This document shows, one piece after another, positions 26,610 to 35,638 of a stretch of 38,064 nt of DNA. A program made the position numbers and the translations under genes. Location of the stretch: NCBI GenBank assembly GCA_964568355.1, contig CAZMRK010000479.1, positions 1 through 38,064 on the forward strand, given 5' to 3'. Every line of letters begins with the position of its first letter. Position 1 is the stretch's first letter. The notes under the pieces are model-generated. The model made no database searches. It was not told the origin of the DNA and saw nothing but the letters and a program-made list of their open reading frames with translations. The DNA is from JAJPJX01 sp964568355 (GTDB lineage: Bacteria > Acidobacteriota > Terriglobia > Bryobacterales > Bryobacteraceae).

Positions 26610-27593
26610 ATGAAAATCAAGAACATTGCGGTGACCGGCGCAAGTGGCAAGGTTGGCCGGCACTTAATTCCCGAACTTCTGAAAGCGGGCTTTCAGGTAC
26701 GCGCCCTCCAGCACGAAACTCCGGTGACCGTTGCGAGTACAGAAACTGTCTCGGGGGACCTGGCGGACGAAACGCTCCCCGCGCGCTTCATCCAGGATAT
26801 GGATGCCGTGATCCACCTGGCGAATGTCAAGGAGAACAAGCAGAAGTTCATGAGGGTCAACGTGCGCGGTACATTCCATATGTTGGACGCATGCAAGGAA
26901 AACCGCGGCATCCGACAGTATATCCAAGCCGGTTCGGATGCAAGAGCAGGCATCTATTATTACCCCCGTCCATACCCGATCGACGAAACCTATCCTCACG
27001 CAGCGTATCCTGGCTACTACGCTTTTTCCAAAGTGCTGGAAGAGACAATGTGCGAACAATATATCATCCAGTACAGGCTGCCCATCACGACCCTGCGCTT
27101 TTCCTGGGTAATGGCGGACGACGACATTCTCGCACACGCCACACTGCGACCGCCGAACTTTGGCGTCCCCATCTGGCAAGAGCTCGCCACGAGTGCCGAA
27201 CAAAAAGCCTATTTCGCAAATGCAGCGGAAGGTGTTGCGAGAATGCTCCATGTCGACGGCCGGCCTTGCATCAGACATGTGGTCAGCATTCACGACGTGG
27301 TTGATGCGATCATTCTTGCCGTCGGAAACCAGGCCAGCCTCTACCAGGCCTTCAACGTGTCAGGTCCGGCGCCTTTCAGCTACGACGTGCTGGCAAAGTA
27401 TATTTCTGAAAAACTGGCGATTCCAGCAGTGGACTTCTGCTGTCCGGAGTTTCACGACTTTCAGATCGACCTCAATAAGTCGCGCTCGATTCTAGGGTAT
27501 AACCCGAAATACAAAATCACCGATATTGTAGATGAAGGGATTGCGTTTCGAAAAGCAGGGAAGAGGCGTCCGGATCTCAGATACCCCGGGTAG
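26610..27593 (+). CDS. NAD(P)-dependent epimerase/dehydratase (extended SDR)
   Basis: A 327-residue cytoplasmic short-chain dehydrogenase of the extended type. The dinucleotide motif is TGASGKVG at residues 9-16. The catalytic pair is Tyr137 and Lys141 in YYAFSKVLEE, with a Ser near 109 (QAGSD). The later FNVSGP stretch is typical of UDP-sugar or sugar-acid epimerases and dehydrogenases. AGGAAGG ahead of the ATG is a good ribosome site, and it starts 18 bp after the previous stop. Unlike the enzymes around it, it has no export leader, so it acts on whatever the neighbouring symporter brings in or on a nucleotide sugar. The exact substrate is unknown. Confidence 0.82.
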   Translation: MKIKNIAVTGASGKVGRHLIPELLKAGFQVRALQHETPVTVASTETVSGDLADETLPARFIQDMDAVIHLANVKENKQKFMRVNVRGTFHMLDACKENRGIRQYIQAGSDARAGIYYYPRPYPIDETYPHAAYPGYYAFSKVLEETMCEQYIIQYRLPITTLRFSWVMADDDILAHATLRPPNFGVPIWQELATSAEQKAYFANAAEGVARMLHVDGRPCIRHVVSIHDVVDAIILAVGNQASLYQAFNVSGPAPFSYDVLAKYISEKLAIPAVDFCCPEFHDFQIDLNKSRSILGYNPKYKITDIVDEGIAFRKAGKRRPDLRYPG

Positions 27594-27653
27594 GCATTCG
27601 TCTGAAGAGGTTACTTGCGACCGGTGAAGCCGGTCTCCAGGAGGACCACTACT

Positions 27654-27800
27654 GTGCATTTTTGGTATTTATTCTGGCTAGTGGACTTTGCCTTAGCGGC
27701 TACAGCGTTTGTACTGATCTGGCTGATCGTTGCTGTCGGCGGTGTGCGCGATTTGCGCCACCTTTTCAGGGACCTGGAAGACGAGCAGCGTCGTGACTGA
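27654..27800 (+). CDS. 48-residue membrane protein, probable symporter accessory subunit
   Basis: One membrane helix (about residues 5-27, WYLFWLVDFALAATAFVLIW) is followed by a charged tail (RDLRHLFRDLEDEQRRD). The GTG at 27654 is chosen because AGGAGG lies 9 nt upstream. An upstream ATG in the same frame at 27615 has no such site and would add 13 basic residues. The gene ends 55 bp before an SSS-family symporter. Short single-helix proteins are known beside several SSS symporters, and the pairing here suggests a subunit or regulator. A 6-bp GC hairpin (27619-27635) sits just before the ribosome site. Confidence 0.6.
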   Translation: MHFWYLFWLVDFALAATAFVLIWLIVAVGGVRDLRHLFRDLEDEQRRD

Positions 27801-27855
27801 GGGGTGCGCTCAGCCCAATGAGTGTATGTGCGTCCAGATGGGGGGCAACTAAGTC

Positions 27856-29316
27856 GTGAATTTCCATCTTATCGACTGGATCATCGTAGTCTTCTATTTG
27901 GCCGCTACGTTTGGAGCCGGAATCTATGGTAAGCGGTATGCATTTGGAGTCAGTCAGTTCCTAGTGGCAGGGCGAAAACTCGGCCCTCACGTGGGTATCG
28001 CTACCCTGGCAGCTACGGAAATCGGCACGATCACGTTCATGTATTACGCCGAACTGGGTTTCAAAACCGGCTTCGCGTCGTTCGTGAACGGCCTTATCGC
28101 GGGTGTGGTGATGATCGTTATTGGGCGGACAGGGTTTATTGTGAAACGCCTGCGAAACATGGGGTTGATGACTGTGCCGGAGTTCTTTGAAGTGCGCTTC
28201 AACAGGCGGTTACGGATCCTCACAGGCGTGCTGGTTGCCATAGGCGGAATTCTGAACATGGGCGTCTTCCTTAAGGTGGAAGGGACGTTTCTGACGCTGA
28301 TTACGGGCTTACCTCTTGAGTACCTCAAAATCACCATGACGGTGATTTTGCTCCTTGAGATGATTTATACGGTGATGGGCGGCTTGATTTACGTCGTAAT
28401 TACGGATTTCATCCAGTTCGTGTTCCTCGGCTTGGGCACCATACTGGTGACGATTTATACCATTCACGTGGTTGGGTTGAATACAATGCACGCTGCGGTG
28501 GTGACGAATCTCGGCTCGAACGGATTCAACCCGCTTTCGAATCCCGAATATGGGTGGGGTTACATTCTCTTCCAGTTGTTGTTTTGGCTTGCAGTCGATA
28601 CTTGTTGGCAGACCACCGCAATGCGGTCATTCTCGACGCGCGATGGCAAAACGACCAGTAGTGTGCTGCAGTGGACGGGGTTCATCTTTCTTGGCCGGGG
28701 TATGTTTCCGATGTTGTGGGGTATCGCCGCCCTGGCCATGCTCGGAAATCGCTACAACTCGCTCGAAGCGATGCCTGTCATGATCGCGCGCATTCTGCCT
28801 GCCGGCATCCTCGGCTTGGTAGTGGCGGGCATGCTGGCGGCTACCATGTCTGTCAATAGTTCGTACCTTTTGAGTTGGAGTTCCGTAATCGCCCAGGATA
28901 TTGTGCTGCCGATCCGGAAGACTCCGCTCTCAGAAAGATCCCAGATGCTGCTGAACCGGGCCACGAACATCTTTGTGAGCTTGTTTATTCTGTTCTGGGG
29001 CCTCTGGTACACGCTGCCCGGCCCAGTCTATTTTTATCTCAGTATTACAGGAAGCATCTTTCTGGCCGGAGGCTTGGCGGCTGTCATCGGCGGGCTTTAT
29101 TGGGTCCCAACAAACTCTGGTGGGGCTTACGGCGCCTTGCTCGCGGGCGGTCTGGGGTCCATCGGGTTTTTCTTCTTCCACGTGCCGGCCAGCTACGCGG
29201 GGCTAGGCGCGTTCCTGTTCGCTGGAGCAGGTTTGATTATTGGAACACTGGCAGGAAGGCCAGGCAGCAAATTGGCACCGCCGGTCTCACCCGGCACAGT
29301 CAAAACACCGTCGTAG
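27856..29316 (+). CDS. Sodium:solute symporter, SSS family
   Basis: A 486-residue inner membrane protein with about 13 hydrophobic segments. The opening WIIVVFYLAATFGAGIYGK and the following FLVAGRKLGPHVGIATLAAT are the classic SSS start and the TM1-TM2 region that helps form the sodium and substrate sites. GLVVAGMLAATMSVNSSYLL is the TM8-equivalent sodium-site motif with its Ser pair. It starts at a GTG at 27856 with a GGGGGG stretch upstream. Placed among sugar enzymes and next to a small membrane partner, it is the likely inner membrane importer for the locus. The substrate could be a monosaccharide, a keto-sugar or a sugar acid. Confidence 0.9.
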   Translation: MNFHLIDWIIVVFYLAATFGAGIYGKRYAFGVSQFLVAGRKLGPHVGIATLAATEIGTITFMYYAELGFKTGFASFVNGLIAGVVMIVIGRTGFIVKRLRNMGLMTVPEFFEVRFNRRLRILTGVLVAIGGILNMGVFLKVEGTFLTLITGLPLEYLKITMTVILLLEMIYTVMGGLIYVVITDFIQFVFLGLGTILVTIYTIHVVGLNTMHAAVVTNLGSNGFNPLSNPEYGWGYILFQLLFWLAVDTCWQTTAMRSFSTRDGKTTSSVLQWTGFIFLGRGMFPMLWGIAALAMLGNRYNSLEAMPVMIARILPAGILGLVVAGMLAATMSVNSSYLLSWSSVIAQDIVLPIRKTPLSERSQMLLNRATNIFVSLFILFWGLWYTLPGPVYFYLSITGSIFLAGGLAAVIGGLYWVPTNSGGAYGALLAGGLGSIGFFFFHVPASYAGLGAFLFAGAGLIIGTLAGRPGSKLAPPVSPGTVKTPS

Positions 29317-29425
29317 TGACTTGACGATCACGACCGGCTTCCGTCCATCGAGTGCTGGACTTAATGGCGCTTTCGCGCCGTGTTACGGCTTGAGCGCAGG
29401 CTGACCTGCGGGAGGATGATCAACC

Positions 29426-30301
29426 ATGAATCGTAGGCAATTTGTTTCCATGGCGGCCGGCGGCCTAGCCACGCGTTTGAGCGTCGCAGCAGGACCATCG
29501 CGTTTACCCATTCGCAAGGGTGTGCCTATCTCGATGCTTTCGAAGAACTGGTCGCTGCGGGACCGCATGCAGGCTGCGGTGGATGCCGGTTTCAGCGACC
29601 TGGAATGCGAGACCGTCTCCGACCCAAAGGAGGCCGAAGCGATCAAATCTGCTGCAGAACGTGCCCGGCTGCGCATCCATTCCGTCGCGAACTCTGCCCA
29701 TTGGGACTTTCCATTGAACTCACCAGATCCAGAGGTGGTCAGCAAGGGCATGGCGAGTATGGACACCAGTCTACGCAACGCGCACTTTTGGGGCGCAGAT
29801 ACGGTGCTCCTTGTGCCCGCCGTGGTCAGTCCACTATTCAGCTACTACCAGGACGCCTGGACGCGGTCGCAACGCCAGATACGGCAGTTACTGCCGCTGG
29901 CGGAAGAGCTGAAGGTGGTAATTGCGGTCGAAGAGGTATGGAACAGGTTCCTGGTCAGCCCCCTGGAGTTTGTGCGCTATGTGGACGAATTCCGGAATCC
30001 GTGGCTAAAGGCGTATATGGATGTCGGAAATGTAGTCTTCTACGGCTATCCGCAAGATTGGATTCGCACGCTTGGCAAGCGCATTGCCAAAATACACCTG
30101 AAGGACTTCCGCTATCGCAATGAGAGGACGGAGTGGGTGGCGCTCGGCGAAGGTGATATTGATTGGCCCGAGGTGCATCGAGCACTTGCGGAAGTGGGTT
30201 ACCACGGAACGGCGACAGTCGAGTTGCCGGGTGGCGATGCTACTTATTTGAAAGAAGTCGGCCGGCGGGTGAGCGCGATTCTTGACGGTAAGCGAGTTTA
30301 A
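29426..30301 (+). CDS. Sugar phosphate isomerase/epimerase-like TIM barrel with Tat-type leader
   Basis: A 291-residue protein of the xylose-isomerase-like TIM-barrel family. Likely metal ligands are Glu169 or Glu170 (VIAVEEVWN), Asp199 (YMDVGN), His224 (KIHLKD) and Glu266 (ATVELPGG), the usual set for this fold. The N-terminus MNRRQFVSMAAGGLATR is a twin-arginine-type leader, unusual for an enzyme family that normally works on cytoplasmic sugars. GGGAGG lies 10-15 nt before the ATG, behind a 6-bp GC hairpin (29395-29410). Members include isomerases, epimerases and lyases acting on keto-sugars, so the reaction stays open. The next gene is an oxidoreductase with a similar leader. Confidence 0.8.
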   Translation: MNRRQFVSMAAGGLATRLSVAAGPSRLPIRKGVPISMLSKNWSLRDRMQAAVDAGFSDLECETVSDPKEAEAIKSAAERARLRIHSVANSAHWDFPLNSPDPEVVSKGMASMDTSLRNAHFWGADTVLLVPAVVSPLFSYYQDAWTRSQRQIRQLLPLAEELKVVIAVEEVWNRFLVSPLEFVRYVDEFRNPWLKAYMDVGNVVFYGYPQDWIRTLGKRIAKIHLKDFRYRNERTEWVALGEGDIDWPEVHRALAEVGYHGTATVELPGGDATYLKEVGRRVSAILDGKRV

Positions 30302-30377
30302 GGGAGTGCCGAATCTATGTCCGCTATTCGCTGAAATCTGTAGAAATAGGTCCTAAGACAGAGGCTGCTTAACGTTT

Positions 30378-31592
30378 ATGGCAAATCAATTGACGACGGC
30401 GCGAAGGCGCTTCTTGCAGACTGCCGGTGGTACGCTGTTGCTAAAATCGGCCACGGCATTCGGGTCGCAGGCCAATTCGACCGTGGAAGTCGGATTGGTA
30501 GGTTGCGGGGGCCGCGGAAACTGGATTGCCCCGCTCTTCCCTGAGCATTCTGGAGCCCGGGTGGTGGCGATTGCGGATGTGATTAAGAAGAGGCTTGACA
30601 CCACACGTGAGAAACTCCAGGTAGCGTCGGATCGGACGTACTGGGGGCCGGAGGCTTACCGCGAGCTTGCGCAGTCGAAGCTCGATGCGGTGGTGATCGA
30701 AACTCCCCCATACTATCACCCTGAGCAGGCGGCCGCCGCTGTGGATGCCGGCAAGCATGTCTTTTGCGCGAAGCCGGTGGCGGTTGACGTTCCAGACAGC
30801 AAGAGCGTCTTGACAAGTGGGCGAACGGCCAAGGCAAAAGGCTTGAGCTTCTGGGTGGATTTGCAGAGCCGTGCTCGTCCCGCGCTGCAGGAGGCCGCCG
30901 CGCGCATGAGGCGGGGCGACATCGGGAAGATCGCGATGGCCCAAGTCTTCTACTACGCCAACCGGCCGTGGGTGGATCGTTCGACTCCCGATATGGAACC
31001 CGGATTGAAGCGCATGGTCAACTGGTTGGGCGACCGCGTGCTCGGCGGCGACATTATCGTGGAACAGAACGTCCACGTCCTGGATATGGCGAACTGGTAT
31101 CTTGGAAGTCATCCGCTGAAAGCCACCGGTGCGGGGGGACGGACTAGTTGGGCTGGGACGAAATGCGACGTTGGCGACGCCTGGGATCACTTTGCGGTGA
31201 CTTACTGGTACCCTGACGATGTTCATGTCACGTTTAGCTCCCACCAACTTACGGGCCGGTTCTCAGATCTCTGCGTGCGCTGCTTTGGCCTCAAGGGCTG
31301 TGCGGACACTCACTACGGCGGCCTTGTCCGCATCGTAACCGACAATCAGGAGAAGAACTGGACTGGTGCGGAAAAGGACGATACATTCACTGGCGGCTGC
31401 ATCACGAACATACGAGACTTCGTCGAGAGCATCCGGACGGGGAAACCGATCAACAATGCGGCCACGGCGGTGGAGAGCGGTCTTACCGGAATCCTTGGCC
31501 GCATGGCGGCCTATCGCGGAGGCGTCGCGACCTGGGACGAGATGATGGCCTCCACCGAGAAATGGAAAGCGGACCTCCAACTCAAATGGTAG
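30378..31592 (+). CDS. Gfo/Idh/MocA-family oxidoreductase with Tat-type leader
   Basis: A 404-residue NAD(P)-dependent sugar oxidoreductase. The leader TTARRRFLQTAGG has the ARRRFLQ twin-arginine motif. The Rossmann domain follows (VEVGLVGCGGRGNW, residues 37-49), then the family motif region HVFCAKPVAVDV with Lys132-Pro133, and a C-terminal beta-sheet domain with EQNVHVLDMANWYLG, whose His is the usual catalytic-site residue. Exported members exist, such as the Tat-secreted glucose-fructose oxidoreductase of Zymomonas, which keeps its cofactor tightly bound. It converges on the GH106-like gene. Substrate unknown; oxidation of a released sugar is likely. Confidence 0.85.
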   Translation: MANQLTTARRRFLQTAGGTLLLKSATAFGSQANSTVEVGLVGCGGRGNWIAPLFPEHSGARVVAIADVIKKRLDTTREKLQVASDRTYWGPEAYRELAQSKLDAVVIETPPYYHPEQAAAAVDAGKHVFCAKPVAVDVPDSKSVLTSGRTAKAKGLSFWVDLQSRARPALQEAAARMRRGDIGKIAMAQVFYYANRPWVDRSTPDMEPGLKRMVNWLGDRVLGGDIIVEQNVHVLDMANWYLGSHPLKATGAGGRTSWAGTKCDVGDAWDHFAVTYWYPDDVHVTFSSHQLTGRFSDLCVRCFGLKGCADTHYGGLVRIVTDNQEKNWTGAEKDDTFTGGCITNIRDFVESIRTGKPINNAATAVESGLTGILGRMAAYRGGVATWDEMMASTEKWKADLQLKW

Positions 31593-31684
31593 CGAGGAGA
31601 GAAAGTGACATAGATCAGTCGTCAGCACTCTGCTTCAATTCGCGACGTTTCCCTTCGTGAGAAGGTACAATTCTCGGGTATCGT

Positions 31685-34327
31685 TCAACCCCGGACGATT
31701 CGAATTGGTCCAAACAGTCCGCTGGCCGCGTCGCCGTGCGAGAACGAATCCTTCCACCGTGCGAAGGCGGTGTTGGTGACATCGATGATGATTTCGTTGG
31801 TGCCGGCGCGGACCGCGGAAGAGACGTCCCAGAGATAGGGAGGATAGAAACGGACACCGACGTGCCTACCGTTGACGTATAATTCCGCGATTTCCTCCAC
31901 TCTACCGGCGTCGAAGCCCACGGCCCCACGAATGTCTTTTAGATCGACGGTCGCCCGATACCGAACCGTTCCTGCGTAAGAATCCATACCCGGCCACCGC
32001 CGCCAATCGTCGAGTTGGGTGCGAACCCCAATCCGCTCAAATCTGTCGTCGGAGTCGTCCACGGCGCGGCTGGCTTCCCACTTCGTGGAGACCGGCTGAG
32101 ACGAGTGGAAAATGGGCATACGACCCGTTGGAGGTACGCTGGCCGAGAGGCGTATCGCCCAGAGGGAGTACACCGGGATTTGTAAATCAATATGCAGCCC
32201 GCGGCTGGCGCGCTGATAAGGAATAGATAAGTACTGTCCTGTCGCGGCATCGAGAAGTGCGGCGTGCGCCGGCGCGTTGCGGATCAGCAAGCGTGTCGAT
32301 ACCGGTGCAATCACGGAACGGTTATGGAGTAGTAGCCACCGGCCTTCCTTGCCGGACCGGAGCGCGGCAATGAGCATGGGAACGCACGAGGCAGCTTCGA
32401 TGTTGCGCGTCTGTACGTGCGCCGGCGCCTCCTGGGTAGTGGTCAATACTGCGTTGGAGGACGCTTTCAGCCGCGCAACCGCCGAGCGAACCATTTGGTC
32501 CGAACGAGCATCGGCCGATGCTTCCGGCCAGGATTCCAGTACGATTACACGCACCCCGGCATTCGCCAGGTCGACAAGCCTCTCTGCCGCAAACCCCGGC
32601 AGAAACCGCGCGTACGGCAGAACCACCGATCGTAATGCCCGGCCGTTGATCCACCAGGCGCCATCATGGATTTCCAGGTTATGCGCAAGCGACTCATAGG
32701 GCAGCACCACCGTCGATATCTGATTGGTTTCAAGCGTCCGGACAGCGGGCGCAACATTCTGTGCCGGCCCCACCCACGCGGACTCTGCAGTATAGAGGAC
32801 CGCCGCGTCGTACACTGCATCTGTCGCGGCCAGAACCTGCTGCATTCGGCCGAACTGTTGTGCCCACTGCCGGTAATAGCGCCACTGAGGATTCCCGCTC
32901 GTGCGGTTGAAGTGCTGCGGGCAGTCCGGATCGTGGTGCTTCATCGTAAAAGCGTGGGGTGAAAGCACGCCGATGCCATTTACAATGTGCCAGTCTCCGA
33001 CCCACTTCTGAGCCCGGAGACCCAGACTCCATCCATAGGCGCCGAATGCTTCTGACATGATCTCGCGTGTCCCCTGTATGAGCGCCGCGCCCCGCGCCAT
33101 TGCAGGGAGGCCAAACTGGAAATGCTCCTGGTCCCACGCTGAACCGGAGCCGATCGTCCAGGGGACTTCTCCCGCATCGACCCCGGGGGTCACCTGGTAG
33201 CCGACGATGTCGATACCCGGCATATCGAAATAGCGCATCGAGCGGAACCAGTGGCCAGGCCCGTACCCCAGGTTGTGATCGGCGTGATTGTCCTCCACCA
33301 GGTGGCCGATAAGCCGGACCCCGTGAGCATGGCACCAATCCTGTTGAGGTTTGAAGAAGTGTTCCGCAAAAGCCCGCGAGCACACATCCACAAAGTCCTG
33401 GCGCACTTGCCGGCTGCGAGGACCTAAGTCATACCACAGAGCCGGAAGCCACGGCGCGAGGTCGTAGCTCTTCCATTGGCGAAAAATATCCGGCAAAACG
33501 GGGGACCACGGCATGGGCATGCCGGGGGTGCCAGGCAGGCTCTGATAGGAGGTCACGTTTCGGAACCCGGTCTCGTCGCTGAAGAACCCCTTGATGGTTT
33601 TTCCGAAATCGGGGCCGAAACGCCGGAACGTCTCGTCGTGCGTCAGGCGGAGAAACTCAGCCGTGGCAGCCGGGTTCATCACGTCGATCATGTTTTTCAT
33701 GGTCCAGCCGGCTTCAGGCGCGTGTACGTGAACCACGCTCCATACAATTTGCCAGCGCCCGTCGGGCTTCATCCACGACACGCGGGTGGAGCCATCCTTC
33801 GGCTTCACGTCGATGGGGTCTGCATTGGCGCGGACTGCAGTTACTGTGAGAAGGCTCTCGCCCGCACCCAGCGGCTTTGGAATCGCCCATTCTCCGGCGC
33901 CGGCCGGTCCATCCAGTGTGACCGATCGATCCTCAATGGTGTGTAGAGCGAACGTAGGATTATTCTGGACAACTTTGCCACCCGCTACACCGCTCGGGTA
34001 CATCCACTCATCGAAGATCCACACGTCGAGTCCGAGCGTCCGGGCCTCGTCGATAGCGATGCCCAGATCTGCCCACCATTGGTCGCCCAAGTAATCCGGA
34101 TGGGGGCGCGATTCCCAGACAAACCCTGTATTGCCCGAGGATGCGACTTCACGAATGGCCCGGCGGATGGTTTCCTCCGGCTGGCCCTGGGTCCACAGCA
34201 GTGGAACCAGCGGCATGCCCCGGCCAGACTGCCGGTCTGCCGCGGCGGAGGGCGTGGGCCGCACCGCCCGTGCCGCGATCGCTGTCTCGATTCCAGCGTT
34301 CAACAATGCTCGTCGCGTTAACTTCAT
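31685..34327 (-). CDS. Exported GH106-like glycosyl hydrolase (candidate alpha-L-rhamnosidase)
   Basis: An 880-residue protein with a twin-arginine-type leader (LTRRALLNAG). The N-terminal barrel has VPLLWTQGQPEETIRRAIRE and GLDVWIFDEWMYPSG, a layout typical of GH106. FSDETGF near residue 255 carries a candidate catalytic acid. A Rossmann-like middle part and a C-terminal jelly-roll (YVNGRHVGVRFYPPYLWDVS, then GLFGPIRIV) complete the usual plan. GH106 enzymes release alpha-L-rhamnose from rhamnogalacturonan and related glycans. The family call is by layout and is moderate; activity is inferred. The start ATG at 34327 has a weak ribosome site. It runs opposite to the catabolic genes and ends 92 bp from the oxidoreductase gene. 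Confidence 0.7.
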   Translation of the reverse strand: MKLTRRALLNAGIETAIAARAVRPTPSAAADRQSGRGMPLVPLLWTQGQPEETIRRAIREVASSGNTGFVWESRPHPDYLGDQWWADLGIAIDEARTLGLDVWIFDEWMYPSGVAGGKVVQNNPTFALHTIEDRSVTLDGPAGAGEWAIPKPLGAGESLLTVTAVRANADPIDVKPKDGSTRVSWMKPDGRWQIVWSVVHVHAPEAGWTMKNMIDVMNPAATAEFLRLTHDETFRRFGPDFGKTIKGFFSDETGFRNVTSYQSLPGTPGMPMPWSPVLPDIFRQWKSYDLAPWLPALWYDLGPRSRQVRQDFVDVCSRAFAEHFFKPQQDWCHAHGVRLIGHLVEDNHADHNLGYGPGHWFRSMRYFDMPGIDIVGYQVTPGVDAGEVPWTIGSGSAWDQEHFQFGLPAMARGAALIQGTREIMSEAFGAYGWSLGLRAQKWVGDWHIVNGIGVLSPHAFTMKHHDPDCPQHFNRTSGNPQWRYYRQWAQQFGRMQQVLAATDAVYDAAVLYTAESAWVGPAQNVAPAVRTLETNQISTVVLPYESLAHNLEIHDGAWWINGRALRSVVLPYARFLPGFAAERLVDLANAGVRVIVLESWPEASADARSDQMVRSAVARLKASSNAVLTTTQEAPAHVQTRNIEAASCVPMLIAALRSGKEGRWLLLHNRSVIAPVSTRLLIRNAPAHAALLDAATGQYLSIPYQRASRGLHIDLQIPVYSLWAIRLSASVPPTGRMPIFHSSQPVSTKWEASRAVDDSDDRFERIGVRTQLDDWRRWPGMDSYAGTVRYRATVDLKDIRGAVGFDAGRVEEIAELYVNGRHVGVRFYPPYLWDVSSAVRAGTNEIIIDVTNTAFARWKDSFSHGDAASGLFGPIRIVRG

Positions 34328-34350
34328 GATTTAACCACCAAACATCTGAC

Positions 34351-34378
34351 GCTATAACGAGCATGCCACGCCGGGCAA
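34351..34378 (-). promoter_or_regulatory. Weak candidate promoter for the GH106-like gene
   Basis: On the minus strand TTGCCC (34378-34373) and TATAGC (34356-34351) are 16 bp apart, with the start codon about 24 nt further on. Both boxes match sigma70 consensus only partly. Confidence 0.28.
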
Positions 34379-34443
34379 TGGCTTGAGGGCGCCACAAATC
34401 CGTCATTCGCCGAAGATATAGTTGAATAAGGTCTGATTCTCAC

Positions 34444-34762
34444 ATGCGAATGCTGATAGCACTCGCTCTGGCGGTGTGCGCGTGGCCAGGGTATGCCGCG
34501 CATCCTCGCTCGAGGCGGCTGCGGCGCTACTGGTGGTGGCTCAACAGCACGTAACCAGGCACTCCCTCACGCGCGACCTGGAGGAGATGAGAGCTAAAGG
34601 GTACGCTGGCGCAATCATCGTCGACGCTGGAAGCGCCGAGCAAGGCCAAAACAGCGGGGTCCCGGCCGGCCCGGTCTTTGCCAGCGCGGAATGGCGGGCT
34701 CTCTACCGGCACGCTATTGCCGAGGCCAAGCGCCTGGGACTCGAATTGAGCTTGAACATATA
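34444..34762 (+). pseudogene. N-terminal remnant of a second GH106-like glycosyl hydrolase
   Basis: The ATG at 34444 opens a signal sequence (MRMLIALALAVCAWPGYAAH) and a stretch ending RRYWWWLNST, where the frame hits a stop at 34552. The neighbouring frame takes over at the same point with VTRHSLTRDLEEMRAKGYAG, then AIIVDAGSAEQ and AEAKRLGLELSLNI, and then stops. Joined, they match the start of a GH106-type enzyme, whose family opening reads as a Trp-rich WWWLN stretch followed by an RDLEEM helix. One frameshift and loss of the rest (about 90 percent) make it a dead fragment. It lies divergently beside the intact GH106-like gene. Confidence 0.75.
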
Positions 34763-35249
34763 GCGGTATTCACGAAACAAGTCTTGATCACTGCTGAAGA
34801 TGTGGATCACGATTACCCGAGCGGCTCGCTTGTTTCTCCTGGCGATCTGGACATGGCATTGTTGCGATCTCGTTGAAAGCTGACTCTACATTTCCAAGCT
34901 GGTGGGGATAAAGGCTAAAGCGTCCGTGTTTAAGGTGGATGTGCATTGATGGCGGACCGTCCTTCGGGGTCGGTCCGGGCGGCTGTCAGTCCTGCTATCC
35001 AACAGGCAAGGCGCGTCGATCTCCGGCGCCACACCAAACACCTGCTGCTCCATCTCAGTTCAAAAATTAGTGTCTGATCTCGTAAACTGAACTAGCCTGG
35101 TCTTCCGATTTGATCCTGGCGGCCGCACCTTCGGCCGTTAATACACGCGCCAGTGTTGTGAATACAGCATGACGAACAATGCGCACGATAAGCGGTCTTC
35201 CAGATCCAACCGTCCCGGCCACGAGGACGTAAGGCTGTTATAATCCGCT

Positions 35250-35270
35250 GGCGATCTCGATCGCCTTTTT
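35250..35270 (+). terminator. Intrinsic terminator in the gene-poor stretch
   Basis: GGCGAT (35250-35255) pairs with ATCGCC (35260-35265) around a CTCG loop, with TTTTT directly after. No intact plus-strand gene precedes it, so it may belong to a lost gene. Confidence 0.55.
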
Positions 35271-35333
35271 GAGTTGGTTATCCATTCCCTGCCGGAAGCC
35301 GCCCGCCATGTGATATGTTGATGTTGTCGTGAG

Positions 35334-35474
35334 ATGGCAGAGAACAGCCAGATGGGGAAATCGAAGGGCGAGTGGGCGCCGGTTTCGGTCAAGGTTTACT
35401 GTCCATTTTGCGATCAGATTCCATGGCTTGGATGGATTTGCAAGGCGGTATGGACTGGTCGCGAAAGCGGCTAA
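35334..35474 (+). CDS. Doubtful small protein with a CxxC motif
   Basis: Forty-six codons from an ATG give MAENSQMGKSKGEWAPVSV, then VYCPFCDQIPWLGWICKAVW. The CPFC pair and later Cys could bind zinc. No convincing ribosome site precedes it (only GTGAG), and no homologue is recognised. It could be chance. Confidence 0.2.
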   Translation: MAENSQMGKSKGEWAPVSVKVYCPFCDQIPWLGWICKAVWTGRESG

Positions 35475-35512
35475 ATCCTTGCTGGACAGTTAAGTAGCGG
35501 AAAACACAGGAG

Positions 35513-35588
<76 letters not shown>

Positions 35589-35638
35589 TTTTCAATAAGT
35601 TAGCGACACCCAAAAACGCTGCACTCCGTTGCACTCCA

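Noticed and set aside
34763..34876. A frame ending ITAEDVDHDYPSGSLVSPGD as the end of a lost gene
   Set aside because: It looks protein-like, but I could not match it to any family, so it is noted only within the gene-free stretch.
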